Assembly: GCA_030544215.1 (NCBI GenBank) | Contig: JARZZO010000001.1 | Location: 43,555,098-43,619,097 of the forward strand | Direction of reading: 5' to 3' | Source of the DNA: Zantedeschia hybrid cultivar | Taxonomy: Eukaryota; Streptophyta; Magnoliopsida; Alismatales; Araceae | DNA length: 64,000 bases | In this document: one piece after another, positions 58,801 through 64,000 of the stretch | How the letters are laid out: each line of letters starts with the position of its first letter | Position numbering within the stretch: position 1 is the first letter of the stretch | The notes under the pieces: model-generated | The model's input: only the letters and a program-made list of their open reading frames with translations | Database searches by the model: none | Told to the model about the DNA's origin: nothing | Made by a program: the position numbers and the translations under genes

Positions 58801-60196
58801 AGTGCCCCGGAACACTGTAAGGGGCGGACAGGCATGAGCTGTGGTGGTAGTGTTGGGAGGCGACGTTTGACTTCGGTCGACAGTGTGGTTCAGTCGCTTC
58901 GTGGACTTTGGCTGTGAGACGTTACTCTATGTTGGGTTCTTCGAGTTGCTTAGAATGGTTCTTGCTACACTGCTTGTCGTACGTTTCATATCAGAGTTGG
59001 GTGCTATGTTTACTGCTTTACTTAAATTGCCATATATTCCTGTTGTTACACTTGAGGGTGTGTGAGTGGGAGGCAGGGGATCAGATGATCCCTACTGAGC
59101 CCATTTCTGGTGTGGCTCACTCCCTGCGGTTTCAGGTGCGGACCTCGAGGCGAGCGGAAGCGTGGTGTCTTCTTGGTGTGCGGACCAGCAGCTGTCTTAG
59201 TTCCGGGGTATGCCCCGATGTTGTTGTACTTCCTTCTGCCTGTACTTATTTAATTGTTGGACATGTAATTATTGTTGGACTGTATACGGACATTGTTATT
59301 TTCTTTCCTGCGCACTTGCTTACCTTGTAGTCCGTGTGATTGTTATATTTAGCTTTGTTTAGCACTTACTCCTCCAGACGTGTTGTGTGAGATCCGGGTG
59401 TGAACCCGTAGTTAATGGGCCGACATCCATTTAGTGACCGGGCCTCCGGTCATAGGATGGCGGGTCGTTACAATGGTCAACTCACTTGAATCAGACTCCG
59501 CTGTACAATATCTGAAAACCTCTTTTCTGATATTGTTTCTGCTCTGGCTAGAGACTCCTGAGGATCTATTCTAGAGCATTCACTTTCCAATTACCTCAGA
59601 GCGAACGATCCTTTATTGAACACACAATCACCTTCGAAGGTCTTCCGCTGGACCCGATCCTTGATTATTAGAGATCCCGTGGATAGAGATTCGTAGGTCA
59701 AGGTCAAAGTCCAGAAGTCCACCGACAAGGTGTCTTTGGTGTCTCAAGTCCAAGGATCAACCACGCCACTGTGACGATGAATCAAGCCGATTGATAGTCA
59801 GGTAAATTACCATTCGGCGATTCATGTCGGATCAGTTCAGTGAACTCATTCCCCAATGAGCACCTAAAGGTTTACCATTGTGTCTCCACACGAGTAACTA
59901 ACGAGATCAGTCACCCTCATCATATGAGCTAGAATAACCTGTACTAGTCTTACCGGATGTTTGATGTCCTTCTCAAACATCCTACGACTAAGAACAATTG
60001 AAAATATGTGTTTAAAAGTCATCAGTCTCATTATTATGATCTCATCATAATCTGATGACTATTGCACATATTCATGGACTTTATTATGCGCAATTACAAA
60101 TATGTCAATCTACATAATGAATTTAATGTCATTGACTAGTGAACCATATTGAAATAGGTGCCTTATGATTGGCTTAGAGGACACCTATGTCCATCA
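55894..60196 (-). repeat. Copia 3' LTR, interrupted by a chromovirus solo LTR
   Basis: LTR parts 55894-56734 and 59473-60196, together about 1,560 bp. Starts TGTCGGGATCCGG and ends CTATGTCCATCA on the + strand. On its right side a purine tract and copia coding remnants follow, so this is the 3' LTR of a minus-strand copia element, not a solo LTR. Confidence 0.8.
56735..59472 (+). mobile_element. Chromovirus solo LTR inside the copia LTR
   Basis: 2,738 bp, TGTAAGGACTGAGG...GGGTCGTTACA, flanked by ATGGT (56730-56734 and 59473-59477). It is the longest LTR of this family here, with the clearest dyad array: 56826-56880, 56954-56991, 57052-57089, 57707-57770, 57815-57880 and 57930-57990. The conserved GGGGATCAGATGATCCCTA dyad is near 59076. 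Short frames inside have no domains. Confidence 0.9.
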
Positions 60197-61110
60197 ATCT
60201 CCCACTTGGACTCAAGCCAATCACCTTCGCATTTGATCTCCATCAAATCTAGGTTATGCTCACATAAAGTTTGTGACTAAGAGTTGGTCAGGGATCTGCT
60301 AAATTATCTGTAGATGGAATATTTCCATTACATTATTTCCTCTTAATCCTATGTCTCTGAACTTGTGAAAGAGCCTCAGAAGGTTCTGCAACTTCTGAAG
60401 AGACCATGGCTCGATCACATAATTGATCACTCCCATTGTTGTCTTACAACAATAGGACAGTATCAGATACCTTTTAAAACTACATCTAGTTCAGGGATGA
60501 ACCTTTTCATCCATACTGTTCCATTAACAGTATCACTTGTTTATGTCTTCACCTTAATATCGAGTTCTGGATTGGAACCTTCCAATTCATTCCTTTCTCT
60601 TAGAAGGTTAAATCCATTATTTGACTTGAAATTTGAGTCAGTGTGACCTCATAGTTTCAAATCATCTTCTCCATATACATGAGTGCATCCTTAGTACTTC
60701 TCAAGTGCTTAATGATGCATTTCACTCATGTATCCTTTAAAGAACTTTTTCTCTAAAGGAATAAATTCCATGTCTCAACAATTGAGACTTATTATGAAAT
60801 TTATGCCAAATATTTTGACATACAGGTCAATATAATATCCCCACCGATCTATCTTAATAGATTCATATTTTCAATACGTGGGATATTATAACTAAACTTA
60901 TTATGGAGGAAAACATGGTCAATAATGCTTTCACTGATAGTAACATCTTAATGTCATTCTTAATGACTTTGATTTTATTATCACAAAGTATTACTAAAGC
61001 GACCATACTCCCACTGTCCCTTTTGAACATACACATAATCTATGATCATTCTTAATGATCACGTAGTATTTGACGATTAAGTCAACTTTTATTACAACTT
61101 AGGAAGCTTC
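60197..61110 (-). pseudogene. Decayed copia RT/RNase H end, minus strand
   Basis: Next to the LTR the minus strand has a purine tract, AAGTGGGAGAT. Further upstream the translated minus strand shows NDIKMLLSVKALLTM (equivalent to NDVGMLASVKTWL in the intact copia RT), RHGIYSFREK (like RHGIYLSKEM), and VYGEDDLKL with TDSNFKSN (RNase H, like VYGGNDLEL and TDSSFQSD). Many stops and frameshifts interrupt it. A plus-strand frame at 60365-60646 is a shadow. The element is cut at 61110 by the next chromovirus. Confidence 0.7.
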
Positions 61111-63438
61111 TGTAATGACCCGCCACCCTATAATCGGGGATCCGATTACTAAATGGGTACCGAATCATTAATTTGGGACCAAACCAGGATCTAGTAAGTC
61201 TGGGAAATAAATAATAAACTAAGCTAAACATTCACATCGCATTGAATTGAAATGAAGGTGCAGGAAATTAAAATTATTACAATACGACTCGATTACAGCA
61301 AATAATTACATATTCCAGCTGAAAGGAAATAATTAAACATACAGGCCAGAAATAAATGACAACTACATCGGGGCATACCCCGGAACAACTGCCGAAGACG
61401 CACACCACCCGGCTGCGCACACTGCACTAAGTCTGCTGGGAGTCCTCACCTGAAAACCACAGGGGTGAGTCTCAAGAATAAGACTCAGTAGGGATCCTTC
61501 GATCCCCACTGCCCACGCACGCACCCACAAGCGTAAAGTACAGCTAACAGTGAAGTAACAAGTGTAGTGGCAGGTACAATATCTAATTCTCTACGTGAGA
61601 ACACATGCAATCGAAGCATAATGAACATGCACATTCTAAACCAGCCGCTAGAGAATCCACAACTGTAGTTCCGATAGAACTCGCCGACCGTACAAACAAC
61701 GGTGGGAAAAACCTCGACCCGCTGGGACCAAGGAGTAGCCCCTCGGATAGCACGCTTGCTACTCCGGCCCAACTGGCTCAGGTGACTACCCCTTTCCCCA
61801 GCATGAGTGACTCTCCGAATGTACCACTCCGACACCGGTACTAGCTGACCCCGGGGTTCACCAGGTGACCCTCTCTCACTAGGCGTCACCCCGCCCACGC
61901 CCCCACCGGCGCTGTACTCACGCCCCCACCAGCACAGGGTGATAAAGTGCTACAATGTCACTCCAGGTCCACAGTAACTGAAAACCCAACACAGTGCGAT
62001 CCGGTCACGTGAAAAGGCCGCGATCGCATAACACACATAGAACCATCCGATCATGAGGAATCCATCTCTATCGGGTGCACTAAAACATGTGCTAACCGTT
62101 TACCTAGCAGTATGAACACGTTTTACTGGCATGCATTAGTGAGATTCTGGCTTGAATCGCGTCGACCAAGGTCGACGCCATTCAAGTTCCAAGCACAGGT
62201 TTAAATAAATCAGTCTTCAGAATCTGGCCTTAAAAGGCGTCGACCCCCATGGTCGCCTTTTAAAAGGCGTCGACATCCTCAGACGCCATTCAACACCGAA
62301 ATCCGGAATTCCCAAGGCCTTATCCAAGGGATTTCTGCGGTTAAAACGCGTCATGGATGCACGACGCCGTTCAAAAACGCGTCGCTTACCCATGACGTGT
62401 TTCAGCCACAGAAACCTCAACCTGGCAGACTGTCTGTCAGTCAATTCCTGTCTAAAAGGCGTCGTGATGGCCCGACGCCCTTCAAAAAGGCGTCGTCCAT
62501 GCACGACGTCTTTCAGCTCCAGGAACCAGGAACGCCCTAAACCCGAGGGCTCCCTCCCAATTCCAAATAACCCTGAAAATCATGCAAACTGGAGGGGAAA
62601 CGGAGAGCAAGGTAATTCGTGGGAAAACACCCCCATAGAAAACCTAAACATGCTCATTCTAACCCCCAAAACGAAGATCCACCACATGCATATTGAGGAA
62701 AACATGATTTTAAACACAATGCTACAGGGGACGTCACCCTACCGGACACTCGAACTCCTCCAAGCTCCACGCCGCTCACCCTTCTCGCCCCACGCCGCCG
62801 CCGGTACCGCCGTGTCGTCCTAGCTCCACCGTGACGTCGGCCGCCGTCCTTAGAGTAGAACGCCGCAGTGGAAGTGGAGGTGGTAGTGGTACGGGTTAGG
62901 TGGAGGATGGAGTGGAGGGAGAGTCAAAATGGTGGGAGGAAAAGAGGGAAGAGGAGGAGTTCGCCGCCGGTCGCCGGAGAAGGAGAAGAGAAGGAGAGTA
63001 GGGGAAAATGAGGGAAAGAAGGAGGGCTCACGGGGTTAACCAGGAACTGGCTAAAACGCGTCGACATCTACGGACGCCTATCAGGTGACAAGACGGCCGC
63101 TCTGACAAGATTCTGAAACGCGTCGTCCTACATAGACGCTATTCAGACAACTTGTCAGGGCCGTACTCTGACATATCCAGAGTCGCAGTCTGAAAGGCGT
63201 CGTCCTTCGCAGACGCCGTTCAGACGACCTGACAGGGCCGTACTCACGCGGCCCAAGGCCAACCCCCCCGCGGCACCCACGTGGCAGCACCTGAAACGCG
63301 TCTGCCAAGGTGGACGTCGTTTAAAACGCGTCACCAGGTACTGACGCGATTCAACTCAGAATTTCCGCCCCCCCCCCACCAGGGTTAGAACAACAGGATC
63401 TGACCCGAAAACCGGATCTGAAAGTCTGGGTCATTACA
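61111..63438 (-). repeat. Chromovirus 3' LTR (minus strand), element continues past window
   Basis: 2,328 bp, TGTAATGACCC...GGGTCATTACA. On the minus strand it starts right after a purine tract and has the family order: dyads first, CT-rich tract, GC block, CGGTG repeats, GGATC dyad near 61490. Dyads include 62151-62186, 63113-63146 and 63188-63225. Left flank is GCTTC (61106-61110). The partner duplication lies outside the window. Confidence 0.88.
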
Positions 63439-63455
63439 ATCTCCCCCCCTTAAAA
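63439..63455 (-). other. Polypurine tract of the minus-strand chromovirus
   Basis: Minus strand AAGGGGGGGAGAT next to the LTR, preceded by GGGGGCGAAATTC. Marks the 3' end of the internal region. Confidence 0.88.
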
Positions 63456-63525
63456 GAATTTCGCCCCCGAAATTGGCTGCTAGAATTCAACAAGGTCCAA
63501 CAAGGATACAAGTTTACAATAAAAC

Positions 63526-64000
63526 TCACGAGAAGAGGTAAGGGAACTGCTCCCGCATCTCGTCCTCTCGCTCCCAGGTTGCCTCACCCCCGGAGCGGTA
63601 CTGCCAAATCACCTTGACCAGCGGTAAGACCTTGTTCCGCAAGACCTGCTCTCTGCGATCCTCAATACGAACCGGGTATTCAGGAAATGACAGGTCCTCA
63701 GCGACTTCTAACTCAGAAAAATCTAACACATGGGACGGATCCTGAACATACTTCCTCAACAAGGACACATGGAACACATCGTGCACTCCTGCCAGATTGG
63801 GCGGCAAGGCCAACTGATACGCGGTCTCCCCGATTCGAGCAAGAATGGGAAAAGGTCCAATATAACGCGGACTCAGCTTGCCTCGTTTCCCGAATCTCAT
63901 CACACCCTTGGAGGGTGAGACTCGGAGAAACACATGGTCCCCCACCTCAAACTCAAGTGGTCTCCGTCGAATGTCGGCATAACTCTTCTGTCTACTCTGA
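63526..64000 (-). CDS. pol: Chromovirus pol C-terminus (integrase end and chromodomain-like tail), partial
   Basis: The minus-strand frame is open from the window edge to the stop at 63526. It covers the C-terminal DNA-binding part of integrase (FEVGDHVFLRVSPSKGVM, then KLSPRYIGPFPILARI and FHVSLLRKY) and a tail with VLRNKVLPLVKVIWQYRSGG and EATWEREDEMREQFPYLF, the end typical of chromodomain gypsy elements. It matches the broken element at 51600-52034 almost residue for residue, but has no stops over about 157 codons. The rest of the polyprotein is outside, so intactness of the whole cannot be judged. Confidence 0.9.
   Translation of the reverse strand, partial: QSRQKSYADIRRRPLEFEVGDHVFLRVSPSKGVMRFGKRGKLSPRYIGPFPILARIGETAYQLALPPNLAGVHDVFHVSLLRKYVQDPSHVLDFSELEVAEDLSFPEYPVRIEDRREQVLRNKVLPLVKVIWQYRSGGEATWEREDEMREQFPYLFS

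Larger units (their letters stand above)
40207..61110 (-). mobile_element. Second TAT-like gypsy element, minus strand, heavily interrupted
   Basis: It starts with its 3' LTR at 40207 and then carries the antisense ORF on the + strand in four separated pieces (41750-42147, 43775-44238, 54297-54709, 55784-55893). Copia LTRs occupy the gaps, and two of these were hit again by chromovirus elements. The gag part and 5' LTR are not seen. The last recognised TAT sequence ends at 55893, and the end point given is that of the last insertion. Confidence 0.65.

Overview
This window is flowering-plant nuclear DNA from a transposon-rich, probably heterochromatic region. It carries plant Ty1/copia and Ty3/gypsy polyproteins, initiator-Met-tRNA-type primer sites (TGGTATCAGAGC), a PIF/Harbinger-like element and many nested LTRs. 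I find no intact host gene. The species cannot be fixed from the sequence. Almost everything is retrotransposon inserted into retrotransposon, and most boundaries are supported by TG..CA LTR ends and 5-bp target-site duplications (TSDs).

Layout. (1) 1-2605 is AT-rich. It holds a decayed LTR-like piece (592-930), a purine-rich tract and a tRNA-derived sequence. (2) 2606-16865 is an old coding-free element on the + strand: internal part, then a 3' LTR. That LTR is split by a younger member of the same family in the opposite orientation (4897-13611; 3.58-kb LTRs, 1.55-kb internal, TSD GTTTT), and by a copia LTR fragment (13617-14395). (3) 16866-18031 has a gypsy protease remnant (-) and unassigned DNA. 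(4) 18032-36163 is a TAT/Retand-like gypsy element on the + strand (TSD GCTCC) with a broken gag, no pol, a 45-bp hairpin minisatellite and an antisense ORF. A complete copia element (21660-31186) sits inside its antisense ORF, and a chromovirus solo LTR (33158-35331, TSD ACGAA) sits further on. (5) 36164-40206 is the least repetitive stretch. A 1.6-kb element with perfect 22-bp inverted ends interrupts a short open frame, followed by a G-box cluster. (6) 40207-61110 is a second TAT element on the - strand. Its antisense ORF is cut by four copia LTRs, two of which were themselves hit by chromovirus elements: a full copy at 45483-53972 (TSD GATTC) and a solo LTR at 56735-59472 (TSD ATGGT). (7) 61111-64000 is the 3' LTR and open C-terminal coding end of another chromovirus on the - strand, continuing past the window.

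The most unusual signals are these. Chromovirus LTRs carry an array of roughly 36-40-nt dyads built on GGCGTC..GACGC, whose outer arms differ between units yet stay complementary. In the two polyproteins, reading frames are broken only by nonsense codons, never by frameshifts, as expected from cytosine deamination. All five copia insertions in the TAT antisense ORFs lie in the same relative orientation. A coding-free LTR family has inserted into itself.
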